Shown here: one piece after another, positions 39,450 to 48,770 of the stretch | How the letters are laid out: each line of letters opens with the position of its first letter | How positions within the stretch are numbered: position 1 is the first letter of the stretch | Virus record (IMG/VR): IMGVR_UViG_3300036768_000367 | Span: 1-64,000 of that record | DNA: 64,000 bases | Direction: 5' to 3' (one strand) | From: a virus | Translations under genes and position numbers: made by a program | The notes under the pieces: generated by a model | Database searches by the model: none | The model's input: the letters and a program-made list of their open reading frames with translations, nothing else | Told to the model about the DNA's origin: nothing

Positions 39450-41486
39450 ATGGTTTGCATGCTTTCTGCACCACAATGGAATGATGCCCAGCAAGTTGGA
39501 CTTAAGTCTGCTATAGAAAATGTAGCAGATAATACGGTTGTATTGACTTGGAATTCGGCATCCGCTACTCTGCCAGCCGATCAATTTTATTATTTAATCT
39601 ATCATTCTACAGATGCCAATACGATATATGATGCTCCAAAATACATTAGTCTAGAAACACGAGTAGCCATTCCGCTAACACTAGTTTCTCCAGACGATTA
39701 TTTCGCAGTTCGCCCTGCACAGCTCGGCACCACGTCAATTTTTAATGGCACCAATTTGACAGAGGTGTTTCCAGACGGATATGCATTTGCTTCACCAGTT
39801 GAACTAAGTGCACCATTTGCCCCACTTGATGGATATATTTTTGTAAACTCTATAAGTGGATATCCACTTATAGATGGATATTTGTCAATAGGCACGGAAA
39901 TAATTCAGTATGCTAATTCCATTAGCTCATTTATGGGCTCACCAGCATTTTATATTGCCAACAGAAATCCGTACGGATGCAATGATGCGTATGGTGGCAC
40001 GTATCCGACTGGTACCACAGTTAGTTTACACAAAGGTTTTGAAAATAAAGCTGGATCAAGAGTTAAGGGGCTTCATTCTTGTGGCTTAAACAGACCAACT
40101 TGGGCTGACTTATTATTCCCAGGAGTGCAGAAGGTTAAGGATTTAGGCATAGGAACTTCGGTAGAGGTTTCTTGGAATTATGCAAAACCTCCACCTGGTT
40201 TCTCTAACTTGTACTATAATGTGTATGCTGATACCAATCTTTATACGCTTGGTACAGGGCAGCCATTTGGTATTACTAGTGGTTTAAGCGCAGTGGTACC
40301 TGGATTACATCCAGGTGACGGATATTATTTTGCAGTAAGGGCAACGTACTTATTTGATGCATTAGATACAGCGTCAATGGAATTGATAAGCAACGAATTT
40401 TATGCTTATCCAACACCTGCCACGATTAACGAGTTAGATGGATACTATTCTACATATGAAACGGGCCCATTGAGAGTAAATAGTACAGACGGATTTCCAA
40501 GCTCAGGCTTGTTACGTATTGGTTCCGAAATACTTGAATACTCTGGTATTACACCAATTACTTTTATCATATCACGCCGCGATGTATTTGATTTCCAAAA
40601 TACATATGATTATCCAAACGGAACAGTAGTAGAACTATTTAAAGGAATAGAAGACGGTAACACTGTTGTGTATATGTCTACGCCCACATGGACTGCTAGG
40701 TCCGCTTGGCTGCCACCAACGCCAGGCGATGGGTATGATGGATATCTTTACATGCAAGACGCAGATGGTTATAGATCTACTCAAGTTAATAATATTACTG
40801 AAAATCATGAAGAATTTGAAGAAAATAATATTGATTATAATTCAGAAGATTATTGTGGATTCAGAAGTCAAAACTTCGTAGACCTTTATACTAGACAGCA
40901 ATGCGGAACCTATTTGGGTGGTCGCATCGGTGGATTTAGCGGAGGCATAGATGTGTTTGAAGCAAATACTCAAAGACAAGAAATGCTTTTGGGCTTAACT
41001 GGTGAGCCATTTATCTTACTTCAAAGAAAATGGGAGGGCCGTACTTGCCCAAAATTATCTCTAAGAAATGAGCATCCTCATCAACGCTGTTCTAATTGTT
41101 ATGGCACGACATTTGCTGGAGGATATGATCGCTATTTAAATCCAAGAGAAATTCAGCCAGCGGTAGCGAATCCAAATGGATTTATTATGGTACGTGTAGC
41201 ACCATACACTGACGATCTCGGAATTTTTGATAATCGCGGCCTTTCTAACGAAGTGGTGGAAATAGATGCTTGGACTACGGCAATACCACTCATTAAAGAT
41301 AGAGATATACTTATTAGATATGTATATGACGTAGAGTATGGTGTTGTGAGAGAAGAGTTTAGATACGAGGTACTTTCTGTTACTAGAAACAAACTATTGT
41401 TTGGTAAGGACGGAGCACAAAAATTCCGTATTAAAAGACTTAATAAAACAGAAGAAGTGTATAAATTTAAGGTGCCATTGGTGTAA
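39450..41486 (+). CDS. Large virion protein with fibronectin-like domains and zinc-knuckle region
   Basis: A 678-residue protein. It contains beta-sandwich domains with fibronectin-type strands (NTVVLTWNSASATLPADQFY; SVEVSWNYAKPPPGFSNLYY) and paired short elements (DGYLSIGTEIIQYANSI, GLLRIGSEILEYSGI). Around residue 520 lies a cysteine-rich segment (GRTCPKLSLRNEHPHQRCSN, then CYGTTFAGGYDRYLNP) in which C, C and the C-x2-C pair could bind zinc; a similar cysteine segment before a GT.F.GGY motif occurs in tail proteins of other large phages. The C-terminal 150 residues look like an OB- or Ig-like domain (ILIRYVYDVEYGVVREEFRY). Probably a baseplate or fibre-base component; eight DGY turns are present. 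Confidence 0.7.
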   Translation: MVCMLSAPQWNDAQQVGLKSAIENVADNTVVLTWNSASATLPADQFYYLIYHSTDANTIYDAPKYISLETRVAIPLTLVSPDDYFAVRPAQLGTTSIFNGTNLTEVFPDGYAFASPVELSAPFAPLDGYIFVNSISGYPLIDGYLSIGTEIIQYANSISSFMGSPAFYIANRNPYGCNDAYGGTYPTGTTVSLHKGFENKAGSRVKGLHSCGLNRPTWADLLFPGVQKVKDLGIGTSVEVSWNYAKPPPGFSNLYYNVYADTNLYTLGTGQPFGITSGLSAVVPGLHPGDGYYFAVRATYLFDALDTASMELISNEFYAYPTPATINELDGYYSTYETGPLRVNSTDGFPSSGLLRIGSEILEYSGITPITFIISRRDVFDFQNTYDYPNGTVVELFKGIEDGNTVVYMSTPTWTARSAWLPPTPGDGYDGYLYMQDADGYRSTQVNNITENHEEFEENNIDYNSEDYCGFRSQNFVDLYTRQQCGTYLGGRIGGFSGGIDVFEANTQRQEMLLGLTGEPFILLQRKWEGRTCPKLSLRNEHPHQRCSNCYGTTFAGGYDRYLNPREIQPAVANPNGFIMVRVAPYTDDLGIFDNRGLSNEVVEIDAWTTAIPLIKDRDILIRYVYDVEYGVVREEFRYEVLSVTRNKLLFGKDGAQKFRIKRLNKTEEVYKFKVPLV

Positions 41487-41489
41487 TAT

Positions 41490-43463
41490 ATGACTGGAAC
41501 AACATACCCAAACTCCATAGATGGATATATTAGTTTGCCACTATTGGTGGACAATGTCTCACCAGTCGTTGCTGATGATCACAATAGATTACGAAATACA
41601 ATAGTTACAATTGAAAATGAGCTTGGAACAAATCCTAGCAGCACTTATGGAACCGTAAAAGATAGACTTGATGCTATAGAGGCCTCAATCTCTGGTATTT
41701 CTAATAATCAAAATAGAATAGGCGCTGCCGAAGACGGTTCATATACAGATGGTCTGTTCACAGATTTTGTATCAAGTACGCCTATAGGCACCGCAGTCGA
41801 TAGATTCAATGAAGTGCTAAAAGAACTGGCTCCATCTCCAGCGCCTAACTTATCTAACATAAGTTATACTACTGGCCTGGGCACTGCGGGCAAGGTTTCA
41901 TTTGGAATATCAAATACAATTAGTACTTATTTCAATGTTACCACTGCCGATGGAGATTCTGCCCTTGATATAAATGGTACTGTTACCAGCGCAGCTTCTT
42001 TAGCTGTACGTAAAGGTATTTATGCAAGTGGCGTAGTTAAGCAAGGAGAGTTAGCTAGCAATGTACCAGCAGGCGCAGGAAGCCCGACTCCCGCTTATCC
42101 TGCAAAATCTATAGGAAATGGCGATCAAGGTTTGCTTCAATTGTTTGTCAATGGAGCCCTCTCGCATCAAGTAGATCTGAGCACGTTTGGTTCTGGCTCT
42201 AGTCTGAATGCAAACGGCTCAGGTTTTATCAACCTATCATCGGCAACCAGCGTATCTTTTCCTAGTGGTGCACCATTTAGCTTATTTAAGTATAGAACTG
42301 GCGAGTGGATAGTTACCCCACAAGATCAGCGTAACGGCCATAATTATGTGCAAGTAAAGCATGTAATTGGCAGCAACACGTATACTACAAATATGTTTGG
42401 ATGGGTTAATGACGCCGATGTCACAGCGACCACATTTAGTGGTGAGAATTTATATGCCCTTGCAATGACTGGATCCAAATTTATATCTGGCGTTCAATAT
42501 CACACAGCTGGTACTGCTAGTTATGATATTACAGTATCAAATTTACATAGAAATACTTATAGCTCTTCAGCATCAGCGATAAGTCATGGTGCCTCTATTA
42601 ATGTCAGTATTCCATCTACGGCATTAGGCTCAATAGCTACACAGTCTGATACCGAAATCATTACTGCTAAAGTAGCAACTGTTACTGGCACAAGACTATT
42701 GAATGCAACCATTACTGGCAAAACTTCGGTGGATAGAACTGTGCAGTCTGATTTAACTAGCACAGGAGCATCGATAACTGGTATATTAATGGACACTGTT
42801 TCTGATGATGCAACCGCAACAAACGAGACATTAAATGGAGAAAAATTCAGAGTTCCATCGAATAGATCATTGACTGATACTAGTGGATTCACTCTGAGCG
42901 GCGCTAGTCTGTGGATATCTACTAACAATCTGATCACTGGACCAGCTGGATATAATGATGGTCTGCTGGTTTATAATGGAGGATTGTTTTACCCAAACAA
43001 TGCGTCTGTAGCAAATAATGGTAATTTCTCAGCAGTAGCAAATGGACCTGGCGGCAATCCCAACTATAGCACGGCTAGCGGAACCAGGACTTATTGGAGA
43101 TATTTTTATTTCAGTAGTGCCACGCAGAATTTCGTATTAAACGTAACTTCCAGCGGTTGTTCATTTATTTCGACAGCTTCTGCACTTGGGCTCAATAATG
43201 GAAATGTTCACATGGAATTGTTAGCCCCAAACACAACCTCTAATGGAGTCAGTATTGAGTTCAAAGATTGTGTAACCGCATATACTACTGATAATGCAAT
43301 AGGATGTTTTGCAGCTACGTATGGACCAACAATACCCACCAATTGGGGCGTAACTCTTGGAACAAAGAGTACCGCAACATCTGGCAATGCAATAATATTA
43401 AGAGTAACAGTAGGCAATGGTTGGACTGGCACAATTAGTAATATAAGTCTAATAGGTGTATGA
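41490..43463 (+). CDS. Fibre protein with shared N-terminal docking module
   Basis: A 657-residue protein whose first 62 residues (TTYPNSIDGYISLPLLVDNV, then NRLRNTIVTIENELGTNPSS) are the docking-type module also found at 25965, 48771 and 53430. The remainder is a long beta-rich region: LYALAMTGSKFISGVQYHTA, then GASINVSIPSTALGSIATQS and GPAGYNDGLLVYNGGLFYP, ending with the jelly-roll-like WRYFYFSSATQNFVLNVTSS and TVGNGWTGTISNISLIGV. No enzymatic motif. The C-terminal domain is probably a receptor-contacting or trimerising tip. It begins 3 bp after the previous stop. Confidence 0.75.
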   Translation: MTGTTYPNSIDGYISLPLLVDNVSPVVADDHNRLRNTIVTIENELGTNPSSTYGTVKDRLDAIEASISGISNNQNRIGAAEDGSYTDGLFTDFVSSTPIGTAVDRFNEVLKELAPSPAPNLSNISYTTGLGTAGKVSFGISNTISTYFNVTTADGDSALDINGTVTSAASLAVRKGIYASGVVKQGELASNVPAGAGSPTPAYPAKSIGNGDQGLLQLFVNGALSHQVDLSTFGSGSSLNANGSGFINLSSATSVSFPSGAPFSLFKYRTGEWIVTPQDQRNGHNYVQVKHVIGSNTYTTNMFGWVNDADVTATTFSGENLYALAMTGSKFISGVQYHTAGTASYDITVSNLHRNTYSSSASAISHGASINVSIPSTALGSIATQSDTEIITAKVATVTGTRLLNATITGKTSVDRTVQSDLTSTGASITGILMDTVSDDATATNETLNGEKFRVPSNRSLTDTSGFTLSGASLWISTNNLITGPAGYNDGLLVYNGGLFYPNNASVANNGNFSAVANGPGGNPNYSTASGTRTYWRYFYFSSATQNFVLNVTSSGCSFISTASALGLNNGNVHMELLAPNTTSNGVSIEFKDCVTAYTTDNAIGCFAATYGPTIPTNWGVTLGTKSTATSGNAIILRVTVGNGWTGTISNISLIGV

Positions 43464-43472
43464 GGAATTTAA

Positions 43473-46400
43473 ATGGCATTTTTAACAGATACATTAGCAC
43501 GTGCTGCATTTAAAAGAACTCTTGGCAAAGGACATACTTCAGGCTCTAAGGATTTGTCCAATGAGGCCGAGACATCTTTTATTACTATTGCCGCGCGCGA
43601 TATATTTGCAGATAGAATACCAACCACTCCTGCTAGTGCTATAGCCGCTGGCGTATCTACGTCATTAGTGTCCTTAACTTTAACACTAGATCCATCATCA
43701 AATGGAAAGGCTTACCTTGCATCGATTGCTACTGTAAGCGGGAGCCCGCTAGAAGGAAAAATAAATCCACGTACTGGCGCACCATTTGCTGATACAGATC
43801 GAGTAGGATTTTTAATTCCTCCACAATATGGGACTGATTTCCGTGCAATACTAAAGAATAATGGTACAGAAATAGCTCCATCATCTGCACAAGATTGGTT
43901 TATTGATTATGTTGCTGGCATAGTAACATCAGAAGACAATCTTAGTTTGGTTAATGGAACATTAGAAGCATATGTTTATAATGGAAGATATCTTGACTCA
44001 GTAGTTATTACACATGATCTTTTTACCACACAGGCTGACGGCTATGGCGTATTTGCTAAAGGGCCAGGCGGCACTGATGGATATAGTATTGTAACTAACA
44101 ATGTTGGTATCGGCACTACAACACCATCTGAGAAATTAACCATTAGTACTTCAGCTAACGGAGGTATTGCTATTAACAACAGCTCTACTAACGACCCTAC
44201 TTTAAAGTTTAAACTTTTAAATGTAGATACATTCATTGCTGGTATAGATAATTCTGATGGTGATAAGTTCAAGATTGAAAGAGGGTCATTACTAGGAACC
44301 AATAACGATATTGTTGTAAACTCTACAGATGGGTATGTTGGGCTCAATGTTTCATTGCCTACTCAGAGATTACATCTTAACGGCAGCCTAAGAGTAGGCA
44401 TTAACAATAGTGAAACTATTATAAGCGATAGCGACCTTGCACTAGGCTCAGAGGGATCGCTTCTATTAGTATCGGATTCAAGTTCTATAACAGGTACTCC
44501 ATCTGGAGACATTATATTTGGCGCAGGCTCCGCAAATGCTGCAAGTAATGCCACATTTGCAAGTATGTTCCCAGCAAGCGTTCCGCGCCGTGAGTACATG
44601 CGTATTAGAGCTTCAGACGGATACGTCGGAATTGGAACCACAATTCCATCAACAAATGGTAGATTGACGATTGCCAACGGCAACTTAAGCTTGCTTAGCG
44701 GTGGTGTCTCCGTAACTGGTGGTAATTATATTATCAATAATGACAATGCTTATGTCGGCATGGACTCTCAGAACAATTTGTTTTGGAGCAATACTACTGG
44801 CGATGGCGTATTGAATTTTAAGTCATCAGGATTTATCAACATAGATTCTAACAATAACGATGCAGATACAAAAGCTCTTTTCATAGGAAAGAATCAGTCG
44901 GGATCAGCTACTAGCAGCAATCTTGTTACAATACAAGAAGCTGGACGAGTAGGTATTGGCACCACAAACCCAGATTTTAAACTAACTCTGCATGGCTCCT
45001 CAGGTGGTGCCACAACATTTAAAGCAAACGGCATATTGTTACGCGCCACTAATACCAGTAGTGCTGGCGAAGCCGTGGTTGCTTGGCAAAGTGATGGCCC
45101 AGGAAATATTGCTGCGAACTACTGGATGGCTGGTATAGATGATACTGTTTCTGGACTTAATTTCGGATACGGAACCACATTTACGAATACTAGCATGATC
45201 ATGCACATCGGAACAGATGGTTACGTGGGCATAGGCACTACAACGCCTAAGGCAAAAATGAATGTTTATGATGGATATGATAGCCCTACTCAGACTGACT
45301 TTACACAAAATTTACACTCTCCAGGCTTCTTGGTAACATCTGACTATGTAAGCGGAAATTTCACACCTGGATTGTTCTGGTCTACGCAAGATGATAATAA
45401 TACCAAGCCTAAGGCTGGCATATATACCAAGCTAACTGCTAGTGGAAGTTATTTGTATTTTGGTACATCAAATTCTTATGCCACAGGCATTACCAATGAT
45501 GCTATGGTTATTAGATATGATGGTAACGTTGGTATTGGCACGACCAATCCTGCTTATAATTTACATATAGGCGCTGGTACTGTGACAAATAGCGCTCAGA
45601 GCAAGGTGGCACTTACTAATGTAACAAATAATCAGCGCGCAGCATTTGTAGCCAAAGCATTAGACTCTGGAGGTGTTGCTGTAGAAAGTATTTATGAGGC
45701 AAGCGGCACTGAGCAACGTGTGATACTAGGCGCTGCCACTAATCACGAGGTACAATTAAGAACCAATAATACTGTTAGGCAAACATGGTTGACAACAGGT
45801 GAAGTGGGTATAGGTGTTACAAATCCTACAGAGCGTTTAGAAGTTAGCAACGGATCTTCTGCTGTAGATATATTTGTTGCCAAAGAAAACACTACAAATG
45901 TTTTCGTTTTGGCAGACGGCATGTCGGCACCATCAGCAAATAATTCTATTTTAACTGGTGCAACTACGGCAATCGCAAGTTGGAAGACGCCACAAGATTT
46001 GGACCTTGCAGTTAGACTATCAACCTACATTCACTTTGAAGACTTCCTTTTGGCAGAGGGTCATACAGGTGCTTCACTAACTAATAATGAAATTTTATCC
46101 AATGGATATCTTGTCAAGAATAGCGGCGCAACAGTAGATGCCAGAAGCTCTGGTTCAGTAACATTAAATCATCCTGGCGTGGTAGATATGAGCGTATTAA
46201 CATTGAATAACTATGCTTCACTCATGTGGGGCGGCGGTAGCTCATTTACAGTAGATACAGGACAAGTATTTAAGTTGGTAGGATACTTCGATATTAGAAC
46301 CTTGAATGGCGCAGATGATCAGAAGTTCGTATTTGGTGTGACATCATCTATTACAGGAGATCCAGGTGTTATTGGTACCAGTGATGTTGTGCTTATATAT

Positions 46401-46691
46401 GATAATACCTCTAGTAATTGGAGATCATCTGTCAATGGTGTATTACACACCAGTAGTTTTACAGTAGCAACTGGCTGGAACAAGTTGGAGATTCAATTTA
46501 CAGGAGGCGGCAGCACAGTGTCGTTTACAATAAACGGTTCGATTTATAGCAGAGGAAGCGTTACATTACCATCCGCTACAACAGATCTGTATATCTGGTG
46601 CGGCATTAAAAAAGTAAACGGTAGTACTACTACATTTACCATCGGCGTTGATTGCATCGGATTTAGTATTTCAAATATAACAAGAGGATAA
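43473..46691 (+). CDS. Long fibre protein with GIGTT repeats and LamG-like C-terminal domain
   Basis: A 1072-residue protein with GAGGA before the ATG. The N-terminal 190 residues (MAFLTDTLARAAFKRTLGKG) are an attachment domain different from the YPN module. The shaft holds at least six diverged units ending in VGIGTTTP-type motifs, each preceded by DGYVGIG or DGNVGIG and a helix/strand pair. Residues about 850-1072 (YIHFEDFLLAEGHTGASLTN, TGQVFKLVGYFDIRTLNGAD, FTVATGWNKLEIQFTGGGST, IYSRGSVTLPSATTDLYIWC) form a concanavalin/LamG-like sandwich, likely a glycan-binding head. This is a typical receptor-binding fibre layout. Confidence 0.8.
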   Translation: MAFLTDTLARAAFKRTLGKGHTSGSKDLSNEAETSFITIAARDIFADRIPTTPASAIAAGVSTSLVSLTLTLDPSSNGKAYLASIATVSGSPLEGKINPRTGAPFADTDRVGFLIPPQYGTDFRAILKNNGTEIAPSSAQDWFIDYVAGIVTSEDNLSLVNGTLEAYVYNGRYLDSVVITHDLFTTQADGYGVFAKGPGGTDGYSIVTNNVGIGTTTPSEKLTISTSANGGIAINNSSTNDPTLKFKLLNVDTFIAGIDNSDGDKFKIERGSLLGTNNDIVVNSTDGYVGLNVSLPTQRLHLNGSLRVGINNSETIISDSDLALGSEGSLLLVSDSSSITGTPSGDIIFGAGSANAASNATFASMFPASVPRREYMRIRASDGYVGIGTTIPSTNGRLTIANGNLSLLSGGVSVTGGNYIINNDNAYVGMDSQNNLFWSNTTGDGVLNFKSSGFINIDSNNNDADTKALFIGKNQSGSATSSNLVTIQEAGRVGIGTTNPDFKLTLHGSSGGATTFKANGILLRATNTSSAGEAVVAWQSDGPGNIAANYWMAGIDDTVSGLNFGYGTTFTNTSMIMHIGTDGYVGIGTTTPKAKMNVYDGYDSPTQTDFTQNLHSPGFLVTSDYVSGNFTPGLFWSTQDDNNTKPKAGIYTKLTASGSYLYFGTSNSYATGITNDAMVIRYDGNVGIGTTNPAYNLHIGAGTVTNSAQSKVALTNVTNNQRAAFVAKALDSGGVAVESIYEASGTEQRVILGAATNHEVQLRTNNTVRQTWLTTGEVGIGVTNPTERLEVSNGSSAVDIFVAKENTTNVFVLADGMSAPSANNSILTGATTAIASWKTPQDLDLAVRLSTYIHFEDFLLAEGHTGASLTNNEILSNGYLVKNSGATVDARSSGSVTLNHPGVVDMSVLTLNNYASLMWGGGSSFTVDTGQVFKLVGYFDIRTLNGADDQKFVFGVTSSITGDPGVIGTSDVVLIYDNTSSNWRSSVNGVLHTSSFTVATGWNKLEIQFTGGGSTVSFTINGSIYSRGSVTLPSATTDLYIWCGIKKVNGSTTTFTIGVDCIGFSISNITRG

Positions 46692-46692
46692 T

Positions 46693-47226
46693 ATGGGATT
46701 AAAAAAATCGGTAACAACTAATTTCGGTATAGATGCGGAGAATGCGTATCATCGCATTAAAAGCGTGCGTGGTGAAAATGGTGGGGAGATAAGATATCAT
46801 GTCGATATCTATTTTAATGAAGAGGCGCGTAATCAGGGCAAGGTGCCCATGGAAGAAAAAATGTATGTAGTTCCAGGCAATCTTAGATCTCGCCTGGGAG
46901 TTATTACAGAATTGTATAATATATTAAAACAGGAGCCAGGCTACGAAGGCGCAGAGGATGTATTAGAACCAGACTTCTTTCCACATATAAGTACCTATAT
47001 TTCAAATGCTTATTTGATATCAGCGGCATCGATAAGTGGACTAGATAGAGACACAATGAGCGTTACTAATGGCACAGTAGATGGAAAATTTATTATGGAT
47101 GGATACATAGTATCTGGAACAATTACAGAAGCGAATATAACAAATATTTCTATTGTAAATGATGGATATAAGAATGGCCACATATCTGGTGCAAATATAG
47201 ATGGTTACATCATTCAGGTTTTATAA
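46693..47226 (+). CDS. Virion protein associated with the fibre block
   Basis: A 177-residue protein one base after the previous stop, with AGAGGA as Shine-Dalgarno. The N-terminal 110 residues (FGIDAENAYHRIKSVRGENG, then YHVDIYFNEEARNQGKVPME) form an alpha/beta domain similar in style to small phage baseplate or chaperone-like proteins. The C-terminal 65 residues are a repetitive parallel-beta-like segment (SVTNGTVDGKFIMDGYIVSG, then ITNISIVNDGYKNGHISGAN). The repeated Ile/Asn/Gly spacing suggests a short beta-helix. Function not recognised; it may cap or anchor the preceding fibre. Confidence 0.6.
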   Translation: MGLKKSVTTNFGIDAENAYHRIKSVRGENGGEIRYHVDIYFNEEARNQGKVPMEEKMYVVPGNLRSRLGVITELYNILKQEPGYEGAEDVLEPDFFPHISTYISNAYLISAASISGLDRDTMSVTNGTVDGKFIMDGYIVSGTITEANITNISIVNDGYKNGHISGANIDGYIIQVL

Positions 47227-47234
47227 GGAGATTT

Positions 47235-47750
47235 ATGAAAAACATATTAGTTAAATTGGCTGAGGTGGCCACACAATTAGATGAGGCTGGACATAAAGAG
47301 CAGGCTGACAAAATAGATGCTGTATTGCAGCAGATAGCCGCTCAACTGACTTCCACTGCGGACCAAGGCGTGCCTTTCATGGGTGGGGCAAACTTAAGTC
47401 GGGAGGAAAGAGAAGCCATGGGTCTAAAACCAGAGGCTCCAGCTACACCAATTCCTCCGTCGGTAACTGGGAAAATAGTGATGCGTAGTAAGACTAACGA
47501 GGCTGCAGGCTTTGGATTTTTCGGCGCAGACCAAATTGAAAAGGCCATAAAAGAAGGTAAGGTAGATAAGGCCGTCGCAATTAAAGCTATGCAAGATTAT
47601 TTGCAAGCTCAAAATTATCCAAATATTGGACAGACAGTTGAAGAACTCATCTCTAGTCTTGTTGGAGGAGTTGGGTTCCCAGTTAAAGCAAAACAGAGCC
47701 CAGAAGTATACGGCGGCAAATCCTTCTGGCAAAGAATATTTGGTAAATAA
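47235..47750 (+). CDS. Hypothetical protein with N-terminal LA..LD..G...A..ID helix motif
   Basis: A 171-residue protein with AAGGAG upstream. It begins MKNILVKLAEVATQLDEAGH and KEQADKIDAVLQQIA, the helical motif also seen in the minus-strand protein at 11928-12335 and internally in the protein at 369-1754. A Pro-rich linker (PEAPATPIPPSV) follows, then a helical domain (DQIEKAIKEGKVDKAVAIKA, YLQAQNYPNIGQTVEELISS) ending with a hydrophobic-basic tail (GGKSFWQRIFGK). No known family. The shared motif suggests a common docking surface, perhaps for one virion or host partner. Confidence 0.65.
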   Translation: MKNILVKLAEVATQLDEAGHKEQADKIDAVLQQIAAQLTSTADQGVPFMGGANLSREEREAMGLKPEAPATPIPPSVTGKIVMRSKTNEAAGFGFFGADQIEKAIKEGKVDKAVAIKAMQDYLQAQNYPNIGQTVEELISSLVGGVGFPVKAKQSPEVYGGKSFWQRIFGK

Positions 47751-47759
47751 GGAAGCAAT

Positions 47760-48761
47760 ATGAGCAAGTGGCAAAAAGTTTTAATAGCAGTATTAGGAGC
47801 ACTGGTACTGCTAATGGGTCCTTCGTCTGTATTTATGTTATACAAAATAAGAGACCTTAGCGATGCTTTGAAAAGTGCTCAGAATATAATTGATGCAAAA
47901 GAAGCTGGAATACAAGAGCTTAATAACAAATTGAAAATTGCCGACTCGGATCTTCTAACAAAAGATGCTTTAAATAAAAAATATGCTGATGAACTAGCAA
48001 GTCTAGAGTCTGATTTTAAAAATATAGTAAAAAAATATAATCTAGAATTAGAGAGCCGTGATAAGGTTATCGCGCAGCTTAAGGGCAAGGTTAATGGCGG
48101 CACTACTACGGTAGCTATTAAAGAGTCTGCTGATTCTGGAGCAACAGGTGACAAACCATCCACACAGGTGATTAGCTATTCTTGGCAAGATCCAGCCAAA
48201 AGATTCAAGTTAACAGATCCAGATATTTTTACAAAAGACAATGAATCTTTTGAATATAAGCAAAAAGTAGCAGTAACTGGCTATGTTTATACTGATCTCA
48301 CTGGAGAGCTTAAAATAAGGAAATTGACTCTGCAAGAGGTTATAACAGATAGTACTGGCAAACAAGTACCAGTAGATGGCTCAAACATAGAAGTGATTGA
48401 TAATAAGTTTGAATATATAAAATTACAACCAAACGAAAAATCAATGTGGGATATTTGGCACCCTAGGTTGCTAGTGTCATTTAATAGCCAGTTATATCCA
48501 GGAATTGGTGTTGAATTAATAAATTTGGGAAGATATATAGATTATGCTAATATTAGTTTAAATACTAAAATTGCCATAAATCCCACAAATGGTTTAAGTG
48601 GTCTTAAAAGTTCTACCGTCGGAGTCGGCTTGGCTTATCAATTAGCGCCACCATTATTGGATACAAATTTGGGACTTGGAGCTGGCATAGCCACCCCTAT
48701 GGATAATTTTCTAGGCAGATATATTGTAACAGTTGATGCAATATTTTATCTTACAAACTAG
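47760..48761 (+). CDS. Membrane-anchored coiled-coil protein with beta-rich C-terminal domain (spanin-like layout)
   Basis: A 333-residue protein. Residues 7-29 are a strong N-terminal transmembrane helix (KVLIAVLGALVLLMGPSSVF), without a lipobox cysteine. Residues 30-115 are a heptad-rich coiled coil (KSAQNIIDAKEAGIQELNNK, SLESDFKNIVKKYNLELESR). After a linker, residues about 150-333 are beta-rich, first an Ig-like part (QKVAVTGYVYTDLTGELKIR) and then alternating amphipathic strands (GIGVELINLGRYIDYANISL, STVGVGLAYQLAPPLLDTNL, GRYIVTVDAIFYLTN). The layout (inner-membrane anchor, periplasmic coil, distal beta domain) recalls spanins or tail-associated envelope-spanning proteins. This is inferred from topology only. 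Confidence 0.6.
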   Translation: MSKWQKVLIAVLGALVLLMGPSSVFMLYKIRDLSDALKSAQNIIDAKEAGIQELNNKLKIADSDLLTKDALNKKYADELASLESDFKNIVKKYNLELESRDKVIAQLKGKVNGGTTTVAIKESADSGATGDKPSTQVISYSWQDPAKRFKLTDPDIFTKDNESFEYKQKVAVTGYVYTDLTGELKIRKLTLQEVITDSTGKQVPVDGSNIEVIDNKFEYIKLQPNEKSMWDIWHPRLLVSFNSQLYPGIGVELINLGRYIDYANISLNTKIAINPTNGLSGLKSSTVGVGLAYQLAPPLLDTNLGLGAGIATPMDNFLGRYIVTVDAIFYLTN

Positions 48762-48770
48762 GAGTAGTAG

